A stretch of 64,000 nt of DNA, taken from assembly GCA_014238065.1 (NCBI GenBank), contig JABABU010000025.1, positions 117,648-181,647 of the forward strand, given 5' to 3'. Positions 1 to 8,923 of the stretch are shown here, piece after piece. The notes below the pieces were generated by a model. It had not been told where the DNA came from, ran no database searches, and worked only from the letters and a program-made list of their open reading frames with translations. Source of the stretch: Actinomycetota bacterium. GTDB lineage: Bacteria > Actinomycetota > Acidimicrobiia > Acidimicrobiales > Poriferisodalaceae. Position numbers and translations under genes: made by a program. How positions within the stretch are numbered: position 1 is the stretch's first letter; every line of letters begins with the position of its first letter.

Positions 1-162
1 TGTCGTCGCTGAACGTTTCCACGCCTCACAGAATGGCCCACGTCGAGCTTTCAGCGACACATCGCGTCATTTGAGAAACACTCGGGCGTCTTTGGCACAA
101 CACCAGCGTGAACCAGGGCACACCGTTGCACATGAAGGTCGCCGATTTCATATAGTTCCGGC

Positions 163-585
163 ATGGCGCGTACCGAGCACATTGATCGTCTTTCGACACT
201 CGAGCTGTTTCGCACATGCTCGAACAAGGATCTCCAACGCATCGCGAGGGCGAGCGACGAAATCACCGTCGCCGCCGGCACGACGCTGATGGAACAGGGT
301 GACGCCGGAACGGAGGCCTACGTCATCCTCGAAGGCGAGGCCGTCGTACGAAGGAGTGGCAGGAAGATCGCCACTCTCGGCACTGGTGACGCAGCCGGTG
401 AGTTCGCTCTGCTCGATCGTCGGCCACGTTCGGCCTACGTCGAGGCTGCCACCGACATGCGACTGCTTCGGGTCAAGGGTTCGGCCTTCCGAAAGCTCCT
501 CTCGGAGACACCTTCCATGGCGCTCAATCTGCTTGCGGCCATGTCCATGCGTGTGCGCGAACTCGACCGCAAAATCTACGGCTGA
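163..585 (+). CDS. Cyclic-nucleotide-binding (CRP/CAP sensor) domain protein without HTH
   Basis: A 140-residue protein that is essentially one cNMP-binding beta-roll. After a short helical lead (residues 1-30) the pattern typical of the family is visible: 'MEQGDAGTEAYVILEG' followed by 'GDAAGEFALLDRRPRSAYV', the latter matching the phosphate-binding cassette (G-E-x-A-L-x-x-x-x-R-S/T-A). A C-terminal helix (about 115-138) closes the fold. There is no room for a winged helix, so it is not a DNA-binding CRP; it more likely acts as a ligand-sensing or scaffold module. It starts at an ATG with only a weak upstream purine tract and lies 38 bases before the Fe-S oxidoreductase, so the two may be cotranscribed. 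Family call is secure; ligand and target are unknown. Confidence 0.85.
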   Translation: MARTEHIDRLSTLELFRTCSNKDLQRIARASDEITVAAGTTLMEQGDAGTEAYVILEGEAVVRRSGRKIATLGTGDAAGEFALLDRRPRSAYVEAATDMRLLRVKGSAFRKLLSETPSMALNLLAAMSMRVRELDRKIYG

Positions 586-623
586 CCACCCACATCCTCA
601 TGTGAGGAGACATCCCGGTTCGT

Positions 624-2912
624 GTGTGTTCTCAGGGCGGGGGCATGTTCGATACGGTTTCGCCCGTGATGAATCGTCGCATCAAACCACATCAGCTCGT
701 CCTGGCAGGCGGGGTCGCATTTGCGGTGGTCACCGTGCTGTCGGGGATCGCTGCCAGCGTGTTCGACTTCCACGAGGATTCGCCGATCCACCGCACGGTG
801 TTCGGCAACATCCCCGATGCGTACAAGGTCATCTTTTACACAGTGACCCCGCTGTTGCTCGTGTTCGGCGCGTGGAACTTCGCCAACCGCACCAAGAACT
901 GGGAACGGGGCCAGCCCGACCGACGTGAGCTTCGCCAGGACAACGCCCACCGCAGGGTGAAGGACTGGCGAGCCGGCGTGATGATGCAGACGCTGCTTCG
1001 CGATCCAGCTGCTGGCATCATGCACTCGCTCCTGTACTACGGCTTCTTCGTGTTGCTCGGCGTGACGACCACGCTGGAGATCGACCATCAGCTTCCGGAG
1101 GACCTCAAGTTCCTTCACGGCGGCACATATCAGGGGTTTGCCTTCGTCGGCGATGTCGCCGGTGTGCTCTACCTGGCCGGGGTGACATGGGCCATCGTGC
1201 GGCGCTACATCCAGAAGCCATACCGAATCCGCATCAAGACCAAACCGGAGCACGCGGTGGTGCTCGGTGTGTTGTTCGCCATCGGTATCACCGGGTTCGC
1301 CGCAGAGGTCTTCCGCATCGCGGCGGAGGGTCGTCCTTCATATGAGGAGTGGTCGATCATCGGCTACCCGCTGTCCGGCCTCGTCGACGGCATCGACTCG
1401 ATCCGCGGATGGCATCAGGCGATCTGGATCAGCCACGTGCTCAGCTTCTTCGCCTTCTTGATCATCCTGCCCATCACGATGATGCGTCACATGTTCACTT
1501 CGCCTTTGAACATGTACCTCAAGGACAAGGATCGTCCGAAGGGCGCCATGCGGGCGATGCCTGACCTGATGGAAACCGAACTCGAGAGCTTCGGTGCCAC
1601 CGAGATCGCCGACTTCACGTGGAAACAACTGCTCGACACCGACGCATGCACCATGTGTGGCCGCTGCACCTCGGTGTGCCCAGCGCATGCAACCGGCAAG
1701 CCGCTCGATCCGCGCGAGATCGTGCTGAAGACCGGCGAAGTCATGTCGGCAACCGGTGCGCACGGCGCGGTCTCGCCGCCAATCGGCGTCGACGTCGACA
1801 TCACAGTCAAAGCGGACAGCGTCTTCGAGCGCATCACGACCGAAGAACTGTGGTCATGCACGTCTTGCAAGGCATGCGACGAGATCTGCCCCGTGAACAT
1901 CGAGATCCTCGACAAGATCCTCGATATGCGTCGCTACCTGACGTTGATGGAGTCAGACTTCCCCAACGAGCTCGGCGGCGCGTTCCGCGGCATGGAGAAC
2001 AACGCCAACCCGTGGAACATGAACAACGGTGAACGAGGCGACTGGGCACTCAACCTCGACGGTGTCGAAATCGTCGACCCGAGCGATGCCTTCGAGCACG
2101 ACTACCTCTACTGGGTCGGCTGCGCCGGTTCCTTCGACGACAAGAACCGCAAGGTCTCCGAAGCAACGGCCAATCTGTTGAACAGGGCCGGCATCGACTT
2201 CGCCATCCTCGGCCCATCCGAGATGTGCACCGGCGACTCGGCCCGTCGATCGGGCAATGAATACCTCTGGCAGATGCTGGCAGCCCAGAACATCGAGACA
2301 ATGGACGGCATGGGCGTGAAAAAGATCATCACGCAATGCCCGCACTGCTTCAACACGCTGAAAAACGAGTATCCCCAGGTGGGGGGCAACTACGAGGTGG
2401 TTCACCACAGCCAGTTCCTCGAAGAGCTGATCGATTCGGGGCAACTCGACATGAGCAACGCCCGCCTCGACGAGAGGGTCGTCTACCACGACAGCTGCTA
2501 CCTCGGCCGCCACAACGACGTCTACATGCCTCCTCGACGCGTGATCGGCAGTCTTGCCGGTGTCGAGATCGTCGAGGCCCCCCGCAACGGCACGAAGGGC
2601 ATGTGCTGCGGCGCCGGTGGTGCTCGCATGTGGATGGAGGAGAACACGGGCAAGAAGGTGAACGACGAGCGAGCAGAAGAGCTCGTCGGGACCGGAGCGT
2701 CGCGCATCGCGACTGCGTGCCCGTTCTGCTTCATCATGATGGACGATGGTGTGAAGGCTCAAGGCATCGAAGAGGACGACGTCAAGGTCGCCGACATCTC
2801 GATCCACCTCGTCGACGCTCTGGAGGCCGGTACCCACGACGAGGATCCGATTCCCTCGCCAGGTGACCTGCTGGTCGACGACCGTTTCGAAGCGCCGCTC
2901 GAGGAACGCTGA
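624..2912 (+). CDS. Membrane-anchored Fe-S oxidoreductase, EtfD / heterodisulfide-reductase-like
   Basis: 762 residues. The N-terminal third (about 20-300) has several hydrophobic spans like a NarI-type cytochrome b membrane domain. A ferredoxin-like part carries two 4Fe-4S motifs, CTMCGRCTSVCP near residue 343 and CTSCKACDEICP near 415. The C-terminal half holds two cysteine-rich CCG repeats, with QCPHCF and MCCGAGG...ACPFCF visible. This architecture matches Mycobacterium Rv0338c (EtfD) and Bacillus FadF, which take electrons from electron-transfer flavoprotein to the membrane quinone pool during fatty-acid oxidation. No etfBA is present in the window, so that partner is inference. The start is uncertain: GTG 624, ATG 645 and ATG 669 are in frame, with GAGGAG at 604-609 favouring the first. 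Confidence 0.88.
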   Translation: MCSQGGGMFDTVSPVMNRRIKPHQLVLAGGVAFAVVTVLSGIAASVFDFHEDSPIHRTVFGNIPDAYKVIFYTVTPLLLVFGAWNFANRTKNWERGQPDRRELRQDNAHRRVKDWRAGVMMQTLLRDPAAGIMHSLLYYGFFVLLGVTTTLEIDHQLPEDLKFLHGGTYQGFAFVGDVAGVLYLAGVTWAIVRRYIQKPYRIRIKTKPEHAVVLGVLFAIGITGFAAEVFRIAAEGRPSYEEWSIIGYPLSGLVDGIDSIRGWHQAIWISHVLSFFAFLIILPITMMRHMFTSPLNMYLKDKDRPKGAMRAMPDLMETELESFGATEIADFTWKQLLDTDACTMCGRCTSVCPAHATGKPLDPREIVLKTGEVMSATGAHGAVSPPIGVDVDITVKADSVFERITTEELWSCTSCKACDEICPVNIEILDKILDMRRYLTLMESDFPNELGGAFRGMENNANPWNMNNGERGDWALNLDGVEIVDPSDAFEHDYLYWVGCAGSFDDKNRKVSEATANLLNRAGIDFAILGPSEMCTGDSARRSGNEYLWQMLAAQNIETMDGMGVKKIITQCPHCFNTLKNEYPQVGGNYEVVHHSQFLEELIDSGQLDMSNARLDERVVYHDSCYLGRHNDVYMPPRRVIGSLAGVEIVEAPRNGTKGMCCGAGGARMWMEENTGKKVNDERAEELVGTGASRIATACPFCFIMMDDGVKAQGIEEDDVKVADISIHLVDALEAGTHDEDPIPSPGDLLVDDRFEAPLEER

Positions 2913-2942
2913 GCTGCGGTTCCCTTGAATTGGGCGGATTTC

Positions 2943-4184
2943 TCAGCGGCGATGGAAGCCGACCCCGACGACGAGGCCCGCGGCGAGGAACAGCACGCCA
3001 CCGACGGACATGGCGGCCGAAACTGTCGTCAGGTAGGCGACAACGGCCATGGTGATGCCACCCGTCACCTGGCCAACCGCATCGGCCTGACCGTGGAATG
3101 ACAAGATCGTCGCCCGGTGTTCCGCCGTGGCCTTTCGATTGACGATGGCGGCTTCGATCGGTTCGACGATCTGTCGCGACGTCGCCTGAATCACGTGACC
3201 GGCAGCCGCGACCGCAAACACAGGTCCAAGCGCCAGCGCGAACACACCGGCCGACACGACCGCGTACGAGACAGCGACAAAACGCGCAGACATTGCATCC
3301 GACGAGGTGTCGACTCGCGACTGGAGGCGGCCGAGCACAAGCCACACCACGACTCGGCCGACCAGCATCAAAATGCCGACAGCGACGACGGGCTCGAAGC
3401 GTGGAACGCCGACGTCGATCAGCCGGAGCACCATCAATCTGTCGACCACCTCTGATGCAAACCCGCCGATCAGTGCGGCGACGATCACGAGCCGCGTGAT
3501 CCGGTAACCACGCAGAACCCTCGAGCCATCCACCGCCGTAGACACCATCGAGCACCACCTCGAACGTTCGTGTTGGGCAGCGGGCGAAAACCCGGTCTCC
3601 GGCATCACGATCGCCAAGACGATCGAGACGGCGATGGCGGTGGTGCCTGCAGTGGCGATTGCAACATCGAGCGACGCAGCCCCGATGCCGATGCCGGCCA
3701 CGATCCCGAAGATCAGGCCGACCTGCTGCCACCTGGCCTTGGCAAGGATCAAGTCGTCCACATCACGGCCGAGTTCATCGGTGACCCATGCCGTAGTCGC
3801 CCCGCTCTGGAACGTGTGGCCGATGCCCCATACGGCTTGCGCAACGAGCAGAACGGCGAACGTGTCGCTGACGTTCATCATCACGCCGATACCGACCATC
3901 AGGTACGAGATGACGATCGACCACTTCCTGCTGATGGTGTCGGCCACGACTCCTGTCGGGACCTCACCCAACACAACCGAGCCCTCGAGCACAGACCCGA
4001 GCAGGATGAGCCGGACCGGGCCGAGATCGGCTTCGGTGACCCAGGCAACTGTCACTGCCACCCCGAAGCAGGCCATCGTGAAACCTGACGCGGCACCGAA
4101 ACACTTGTAGATCAGCTCGACCCTGCGACTGTCCCCCGACACCCGCCGCACGCTACTGGCGTCGACCAGGGCGCCACCCTCCAC
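2943..4184 (-). CDS. MFS-type membrane transporter
   Basis: 413 residues with about twelve hydrophobic segments and the short basic loops of a major facilitator. Typical MFS-like elements are the loop 'VVADTISRKWSI' after TM2 (compare D-R-x-G-R-R) and an equivalent turn in the second half, 'LGRLQSRVDTSSD'. It resembles the multidrug/macrolide-exporter style MFS proteins of actinobacteria, but the substrate cannot be read from sequence. The gene converges on the Fe-S oxidoreductase; the two stops are 30 bases apart and flanked by an inverted repeat (CGCTGAG 2907-2913, CTCAGCG 2942-2948) that could serve both as terminator. The first residues are uncertain: the GTG at 4184 and a GTG eleven codons later are both possible. 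Confidence 0.8.
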   Translation of the reverse strand: MEGGALVDASSVRRVSGDSRRVELIYKCFGAASGFTMACFGVAVTVAWVTEADLGPVRLILLGSVLEGSVVLGEVPTGVVADTISRKWSIVISYLMVGIGVMMNVSDTFAVLLVAQAVWGIGHTFQSGATTAWVTDELGRDVDDLILAKARWQQVGLIFGIVAGIGIGAASLDVAIATAGTTAIAVSIVLAIVMPETGFSPAAQHERSRWCSMVSTAVDGSRVLRGYRITRLVIVAALIGGFASEVVDRLMVLRLIDVGVPRFEPVVAVGILMLVGRVVVWLVLGRLQSRVDTSSDAMSARFVAVSYAVVSAGVFALALGPVFAVAAAGHVIQATSRQIVEPIEAAIVNRKATAEHRATILSFHGQADAVGQVTGGITMAVVAYLTTVSAAMSVGGVLFLAAGLVVGVGFHRR

Positions 4185-4233
4185 AACTCGACCCCGGTGT
4201 CACTCCGCTGGACACGCCGATGGGCGTGGCCAA

Positions 4234-4800
4234 TCAACTGTCGAAGTTCTCGTGGTACCTGCTGGGGGTGGGGCCTCGCTGGCCCTTGTACTTCGACCCG
4301 AGTTGGCTGGAGCCATAAGGAATGTCGGCGCTCGTGGTCATCTGGATGAAGCTGATCTGACCGATCTTCATCCCTGGGTACAACGTGATGGGCAGATTGG
4401 CCACGTTCGACAGTTCGAGGGTGAGGTAGCCGTCCCACCCCGCATCCACGAAGCCCGCTGTCGTGTGAATGAGCAGACCGAGCCGGCCGAGAGACGACTT
4501 GCCTTCGATCCTCCCGACCAGATCATCGGGAAGACCGACACGTTCGAGTGTCGACCCGAGTGCGAACTCGCCGGGGTGAAGCACGAACGCCTCACTGTCG
4601 CTGATCTTCACCTCCTCCGTGAGATCAGACTGGTCTTCCTTCACATCGATGACACGGCGGGTGTGGTTCTTGAAGACGCGGAAGGTGTCATCGAGGTGGA
4701 GATCGACCGAAGAAGGCTGGATACAGCTGGAATCGAGGGGTTCGATGATGATGCGCCCGGCCTCGAGTTCGGCCTTGATGGTGCGGTCGGAGAGAATCAT
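4234..4800 (-). CDS. dcd: dCTP deaminase, probably bifunctional dUMP-forming
   Basis: 188 residues from the ATG at 4800 (starting M-I-L-S-D-R-T-I-K). Converts dCTP to dUTP and, in the actinobacterial/archaeal bifunctional subgroup, on to dUMP for thymidylate synthesis. Diagnostic stretches are 'IQPSSVDLHLD', 'PGEFALGSTLE', 'GKSSLGRLGLLIHTTAGF' with the catalytic Glu in the region, 'LELSNVANLPITLYPGMKIG' and the C-terminal lid 'SKYKGQRGPTPSRYHENF'. Length and sequence track Mycobacterium Dcd (190 residues), which is bifunctional; the bifunctionality here is by homology. It is transcribed leftward, 49 bases upstream of the MFS start, so the two may share a transcript. Confidence 0.95.
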   Translation of the reverse strand: MILSDRTIKAELEAGRIIIEPLDSSCIQPSSVDLHLDDTFRVFKNHTRRVIDVKEDQSDLTEEVKISDSEAFVLHPGEFALGSTLERVGLPDDLVGRIEGKSSLGRLGLLIHTTAGFVDAGWDGYLTLELSNVANLPITLYPGMKIGQISFIQMTTSADIPYGSSQLGSKYKGQRGPTPSRYHENFDS

Positions 4801-4912
4801 GTGAAACGGCACACTAGCGGCCCTCGGGCCAACCCAATCGGTCCCATCAACACCGTCTGCCCACGAAGAAACAGCCCGGCTAAGCTGATCGTCCGCCCTG
4901 CTCGGCAGGTCT

Positions 4913-4986
4913 GCGGGTGTAGTTCAATGGCAGAACAGCAGCTTCCCAAGCTGCTAACGCGGGTTCGATTCCCGTCACCCGCTCCA
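4913..4986 (+). tRNA. tRNA-Gly (anticodon CCC)
   Basis: Full cloverleaf: acceptor GCGGGTG pairs with CACCCGC, a short D-loop (AGTTCAATGGCAGAAC) and an anticodon arm GCAGC-TTCCCAA-GCTGC that gives anticodon CCC. The T-arm is GCGGG-TTCGATT-CCCGT. Discriminator T at 4983 and an encoded CCA at 4984-4986. It stands alone between dcd (opposite strand) and the secreted lipoprotein gene. No flanking direct repeat indicating integration at this tRNA was found. Confidence 0.97.
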
Positions 4987-5200
4987 CGCGTCATTTCCCG
5001 ACGATGGAGCGCTCGTGTACCAAGTGACCGAGCTGCCAGGCGAAAACGACAACGGCCACGGAGGTCGAGCCACGACCGTGTGGACGGTCTCGGTCACTGA
5101 CGGCTGAGATGGCACAGAACCAAGGTCACGCCACCGCCCATGCAGGATCGAGCGAGAAGGCGCTACCACATGAACGCCGGCGTCGACCACACTCGACCCT

Positions 5201-6121
5201 GTGACTCGAGCTCGAATCGCCGTTACGACGATCTGCCTCAGCGTGCTGGCCACAGCATGCAGCACCGGTGACGGAACGACTCTGCGTACACCAGGACCCA
5301 CAAGCACGACGACAACAACAACAACCATGGCGCTGACGACCATCGACATTCTCCCGACGACCGTCGCCAAGACGACCACGACCACAAGCACGACGACGAC
5401 AACGACAACGACAGAGCCCACCACGACTACCACCAGTCGGCCAGAACCGCCACGCGTGCTCCTGGTCGGCGATTCCACACTGCTTGCGGTCGAGACCTAT
5501 CAGGCCGAGTTGGGTCTCCAAGGCTTCGACGCGGTCCTCGAGGTGGCGTCTTGCCGCACGCTCGGCGTCCCGTCATGCGGGAGCACGCCGGTCCCACCAA
5601 ATTCAGTCGAGGTGATCATGAGCGCCGAAGGACCATTTGACGGAGTCGTGATCATGGCCGGCTACGACGAATGGTGGACATCGTTCGCCAGCAGCTTCGA
5701 GGCCGTGATGCAAGTCTCCCGCGAGCAGGGCGCCGAGTGGGTGCTCTGGCTTGCCTATCCAGAAAACGTGCCGTATCTGATGCCGGACGGAAAAACGGCA
5801 AACGAATCGTTCGTCGCCATCAACGAGTTCCTCAGAGGCTTCGATGCAGATCCCGCTTACGACGACCTCGTCGTTGCTGAGTGGCCGACATACAACTCAT
5901 CCAGCGAACGGTGGATCGCGGGCGACGGAATTCACCTCAGTCCACACGGCGCCTATGGCGTCGCCGATTACCTCTCGCGGTGGATCGCGCACATAGCAGG
6001 TCTACCGTGTCCACAACCGCTTCTACTCGGAGCGACAATCGATGGCGTGTGCGGCAATCCCGACGAACTCCCGTTGGTCGCCGACATCGAGAGCCTCTAT
6101 ATCCAGACCGTCGATGGATGA
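5201..6121 (+). CDS. Secreted lipoprotein with Thr-rich linker and SGNH-hydrolase-like domain
   Basis: 306 residues from a GTG. Residues 1-20 form a lipoprotein signal peptide with lipobox L-A-T-A-C, so the mature protein should be tethered by Cys20. Residues about 25-82 are a low-complexity Thr-rich linker (long runs of ACN codons), typical of actinobacterial cell-wall spanners and probably O-glycosylated. The globular part begins with the Ser-containing block 'VLLVGDST' (about residue 86) and has a late 'DGIHLSPHG', the D-x-x-H block of SGNH/GDSL esterases. SGNH domains of this kind occur in acyl or glycan esterases; no substrate is evident. It converges on the ADP-ribosylglycohydrolase gene, separated by a 6-bp hairpin around 6150-6164. 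Confidence 0.8.
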   Translation: MTRARIAVTTICLSVLATACSTGDGTTLRTPGPTSTTTTTTTMALTTIDILPTTVAKTTTTTSTTTTTTTTEPTTTTTSRPEPPRVLLVGDSTLLAVETYQAELGLQGFDAVLEVASCRTLGVPSCGSTPVPPNSVEVIMSAEGPFDGVVIMAGYDEWWTSFASSFEAVMQVSREQGAEWVLWLAYPENVPYLMPDGKTANESFVAINEFLRGFDADPAYDDLVVAEWPTYNSSSERWIAGDGIHLSPHGAYGVADYLSRWIAHIAGLPCPQPLLLGATIDGVCGNPDELPLVADIESLYIQTVDG

Positions 6122-6155
6122 CGCGACACGCATAAGTCAATGACGACACTGTCCG

Positions 6156-7553
6156 TCACGGACACATTTGACGAGATGCCGCGTACTGGTCCACGGTCTT
6201 CCAGACGGCGAGATGTCGGTGCGCCAGCTCAGTCATCGTCGTCTCGGTGACACCTATCACCGTCGACTTCACCGTGTCGTTCAGCGGCGACGCAAACGAT
6301 TCGTCGAAACCCGACCGCCCGGCAGCGGCACCCACGATCGACCCGACTGATGCGCCGTTGCAGTCGGTGTCGAGTCCTGCCATCACCGAGATTGTCGTCG
6401 CCACCCGTGTGTCCATGTCACCGAGCACGAGTGCCATCGCGCATATCAGCGCGTTGTTGATCGTGTGGACCGGGCTCATCTTCGGGTACTGGGCTTCCAG
6501 CCGATCCATCACCGCTTCCCAGTCCGCGTCGGCGTCGATCCAACCAAGGCAGTCGCGCACACCGCGCGCCAGACGACACTCTGCCGGTATTTGCCCAAGC
6601 CCGATCTCGAGCAAGCGGTGTGGATCATTTTCGACGAAGGCTGCAGCCTGCATCGCGGCCATGAACATCTCGCCGTAGATTCCGTTGCGAGTGTGTGTCC
6701 AGCAGGCATCCCGATAGGCGAACTCTGCTGCGAGGCCCGGTTTCCCTGCGCACGCCCACGCCCACCCATCGGACCGGATCTGGGCGCCGATCCACTCGCG
6801 GTATGGGTTCCTGTGCAGACGTGTGTGCTCTGGTGTCGTGTTGACCCTTCGGCGACCCATCCGCGCCGAGTTGTTCCAGTAGTTCAACACCGCCTGTGTC
6901 TCCGCGGTGAAGATGCCACCGAACGGAATACGCCCAGTCCACGCGTTTGCGACGTCGAGCCAGCTGAAGTCAGGGCCGGATTCTTCGAGCACCATCAGCC
7001 CGATGAGTGAGTAGTTGATGTCATCGTCGGGCTCCATGAACGCGATGTGCTCGAGCGTCGACGGCACGCATGGCAGCTCTTCACCGCCAGCCACCGCCGG
7101 AAAGTAGTCGCGCAGGGGCCAGGCATCAGCAGCTTCGAGGTACGCCTTGATCGACGTACGCCCCGCCAACTCGCCGCGCACGACACGCATGCCCATTGCC
7201 TCCACCGGCTTGCCGGAAGCGCACCCGCAACAACGACCCGTCCACGCCCCATGGAACCGGTCGAACAGTTCCTCGTCGCTCGGCGACCATGACATGTCAT
7301 CGACATGGCCGGCTGGCCGCAACCCTCTGATCGCCTCCAACTCGTCGGGTTCACGGGCCGCGAGATCGCTGCCAGGAGACAGGCTCATCAACCCGTCATA
7401 CAGCTCTTCCGTCACGGTGGTGTTCCACTCGTCGGCCGCCGAGTCGAGACTGCCGATTCGCCGGACCAGGTCATCTGGGATCGAGCAGCCCTCATCTCGC
7501 CGCTGTCTGAGCTCGGCCTTGAGCAGACCCAACGGGGACGCCATCCCGACCAT
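6156..7553 (-). CDS. ADP-ribosylglycohydrolase (DraG/ARH-like) family protein
   Basis: 465 residues from ATG 7553, chosen because GAGGGAG sits six bases upstream; a longer reading frame exists but would run 115 bases into the VTC gene. After a helical region of unknown role (about 1-95), the DraG/ARH fold is marked by 'HGAWTGRCCGCASGKPVE', the acidic motif 'EPDDDINYSLIGL' and the C-terminal metal-binding motif 'GLDTDCNGASVGSIVGAAAG'. Family members remove ADP-ribose from proteins or small molecules using two Mg ions. It is the last gene of a run CotH-DUF4956-VTC-ADP-ribosylglycohydrolase, an unexpected partner for that trio. The substrate is unknown; some members of the fold act on other glycans or nucleosides. 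Confidence 0.85.
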   Translation of the reverse strand: MVGMASPLGLLKAELRQRRDEGCSIPDDLVRRIGSLDSAADEWNTTVTEELYDGLMSLSPGSDLAAREPDELEAIRGLRPAGHVDDMSWSPSDEELFDRFHGAWTGRCCGCASGKPVEAMGMRVVRGELAGRTSIKAYLEAADAWPLRDYFPAVAGGEELPCVPSTLEHIAFMEPDDDINYSLIGLMVLEESGPDFSWLDVANAWTGRIPFGGIFTAETQAVLNYWNNSARMGRRRVNTTPEHTRLHRNPYREWIGAQIRSDGWAWACAGKPGLAAEFAYRDACWTHTRNGIYGEMFMAAMQAAAFVENDPHRLLEIGLGQIPAECRLARGVRDCLGWIDADADWEAVMDRLEAQYPKMSPVHTINNALICAMALVLGDMDTRVATTISVMAGLDTDCNGASVGSIVGAAAGRSGFDESFASPLNDTVKSTVIGVTETTMTELAHRHLAVWKTVDQYAASRQMCP

Positions 7554-7609
7554 CGCCAACTCCCTCAACTCGGTGGACGGAACCGAGCGTAGAAGACAGC
7601 GATGCCAGA

Positions 7610-8350
7610 TCAGAAGTGACGACGCAGGGTCCGACTCCAGCGGTTCGATGGCAAGTCGGGGTGAAGAGCCGCTAGCGAAGTGCAGAACTTGCTGAGTCGC
7701 ACCGGACGTATCCCCATAGACCACAGGATCCGGTCGGTGACGCTGGCCGATCCAGCCGACTTGGTCTCGATGACGATGTCATCGAGACCAACCACCGCTC
7801 CTCGCCAATCCGTGCAACGAACGCTTTCATCCACGGTCGTGCGAGTCCAGAGGGCCCTGTCAACCAGCGTCGAACGTCGGTACTCCGTCGTCAGCGTCGG
7901 GATCAGATCAGCCACCACACTGTCGCGGTCGACTACACCTCCGATGAATCGCCGGTCGACATCTTCGAGCTTCGCGGCGCTGCCCGAAGAATGGGGGGTT
8001 CGTGCCTTGATCGTCAAACCACGTCGGCCCTTCGTTTTCACCTCGAGCACGAGTCCCGACGACCCACCGTGGCTGCGGGTCCTGACTTTGAACTGGCGAC
8101 GCCGCCGTTGTGCCGCCTCGCGGTAGAGGAGGAGATCAGGTGTATCGAAATATTGGGATCGGTAGTCGAAGGCTCGCTCCGCATCGAGTTCGAGCGCGGC
8201 AGCGCTCGACGGTTGAGATGCGACCACCACCTCGAGGACGGTTCGGTCAACGATGTACTTCCGGTCGACCCGAGCCTGCAGGTCGGCGAGGGCCGTCAGC
8301 TCCGCAAGATCGGCCGGTGGGAAACACCCGACGGCCTCGGCCACGGTCAT
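7610..8350 (-). CDS. VTC-domain protein (polyphosphate-polymerase-like)
   Basis: 246 residues with the triphosphate-tunnel-like VTC domain. Visible features are 'RVDRKYIVDRTVLE', the ring of alternating basic residues 'RRRRQFKVRTR', 'LVLEVKTKGRRG' and the late 'IVIETKS', which supply the tunnel Lys/Arg/Glu residues in yeast Vtc4. Prokaryotic VTC proteins are encoded beside DUF4956 membrane proteins and CotH kinases, exactly as here, but their biochemical role is not settled; polyphosphate synthesis or another nucleotide-polyanion reaction are possibilities. The start codon ATG 8350 overlaps the DUF4956 stop as ATGA, so translation is probably coupled. Confidence 0.88.
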   Translation of the reverse strand: MTVAEAVGCFPPADLAELTALADLQARVDRKYIVDRTVLEVVVASQPSSAAALELDAERAFDYRSQYFDTPDLLLYREAAQRRRRQFKVRTRSHGGSSGLVLEVKTKGRRGLTIKARTPHSSGSAAKLEDVDRRFIGGVVDRDSVVADLIPTLTTEYRRSTLVDRALWTRTTVDESVRCTDWRGAVVGLDDIVIETKSAGSASVTDRILWSMGIRPVRLSKFCTSLAALHPDLPSNRWSRTLRRHF

Positions 8351-8910
8351 GCAGGCGACTCTGCTGACGATCGCAACGAGAACCGGACATCGACGTTCGT
8401 CGTGTCGTTGACGAGATCGACCCGACGAACCTTCACCCGATGAACCGTTGCGCCGAACAACGCCTCCAAAGTGGCAGTCAACTCGTCCTCGTCCGTGATC
8501 GCTCGGTCGAGCATCACCTCTTGATGCCGGGTACGAGGGAACAGCCTCGGACTGTCGCCGACGAACAAGGCCACCAAGATCGCGGCAGCCAGCACCGGCA
8601 TCACCCAGTTCGGCGTCACTCGCACTCCCCCAAGGAGACCGAGAGCAAGGGCGCAGAAGTAGTACGCCACTTCTTCTTGGTCGAGTTCTTGCGAACGAAG
8701 CCTGATGATCGACAAGACCCCGAACAATCCAAAGCCAAGTCCGACAGTGACGTTCGACTGCTCGAGCGCAATCGCAACTGCCATCACTCCGATGTTCAAC
8801 CCGAGAATCGCCACCACGATGTCGCGTCGCCGGTACCGCGGGAAGTAGAGGCCAAACGCAAGCACGGCCACTGCGACCACGTCGATGATGATCGGATACG
8901 GCTGCTTCAC
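8347..8910 (-). CDS. DUF4956 integral membrane protein
   Basis: About 187 residues from GTG 8910, preferred because a longer reading frame would overlap the CotH gene and AGAGGG lies just upstream. Four hydrophobic helices (beginning 'IIIDVVAVAVLAFGLYFP', then 'IVVAILGLNIGVMAVAIAL') are followed by a soluble C-terminal domain with 'DEDELTATLEALFGATVHRV'. The central 'VGLGFGLFGVLSIIRLRS' block is the signature of DUF4956. Such proteins accompany VTC proteins and are thought to give them a membrane partner. It lies 13 bases after the CotH stop and shares an ATGA overlap with the VTC gene. Confidence 0.85.
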   Translation of the reverse strand: MKQPYPIIIDVVAVAVLAFGLYFPRYRRRDIVVAILGLNIGVMAVAIALEQSNVTVGLGFGLFGVLSIIRLRSQELDQEEVAYYFCALALGLLGGVRVTPNWVMPVLAAAILVALFVGDSPRLFPRTRHQEVMLDRAITDEDELTATLEALFGATVHRVKVRRVDLVNDTTNVDVRFSLRSSAESPA

Positions 8911-8923
8911 CTCTGCCCTCTCG

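Noticed and set aside
4813..5200. tRNA-Gly flank examined for a prophage or genomic-island attachment site
   Set aside because: No integrase, no duplicated tRNA 3' end and no compositional break was seen within the window.
5310..5440. Run of repeated ACG/ACA/ACC triplets that could be taken for a microsatellite or CRISPR-like repeat
   Set aside because: It is in frame in the lipoprotein gene and encodes a Thr-rich linker; the unit is not a regular repeat with spacers.
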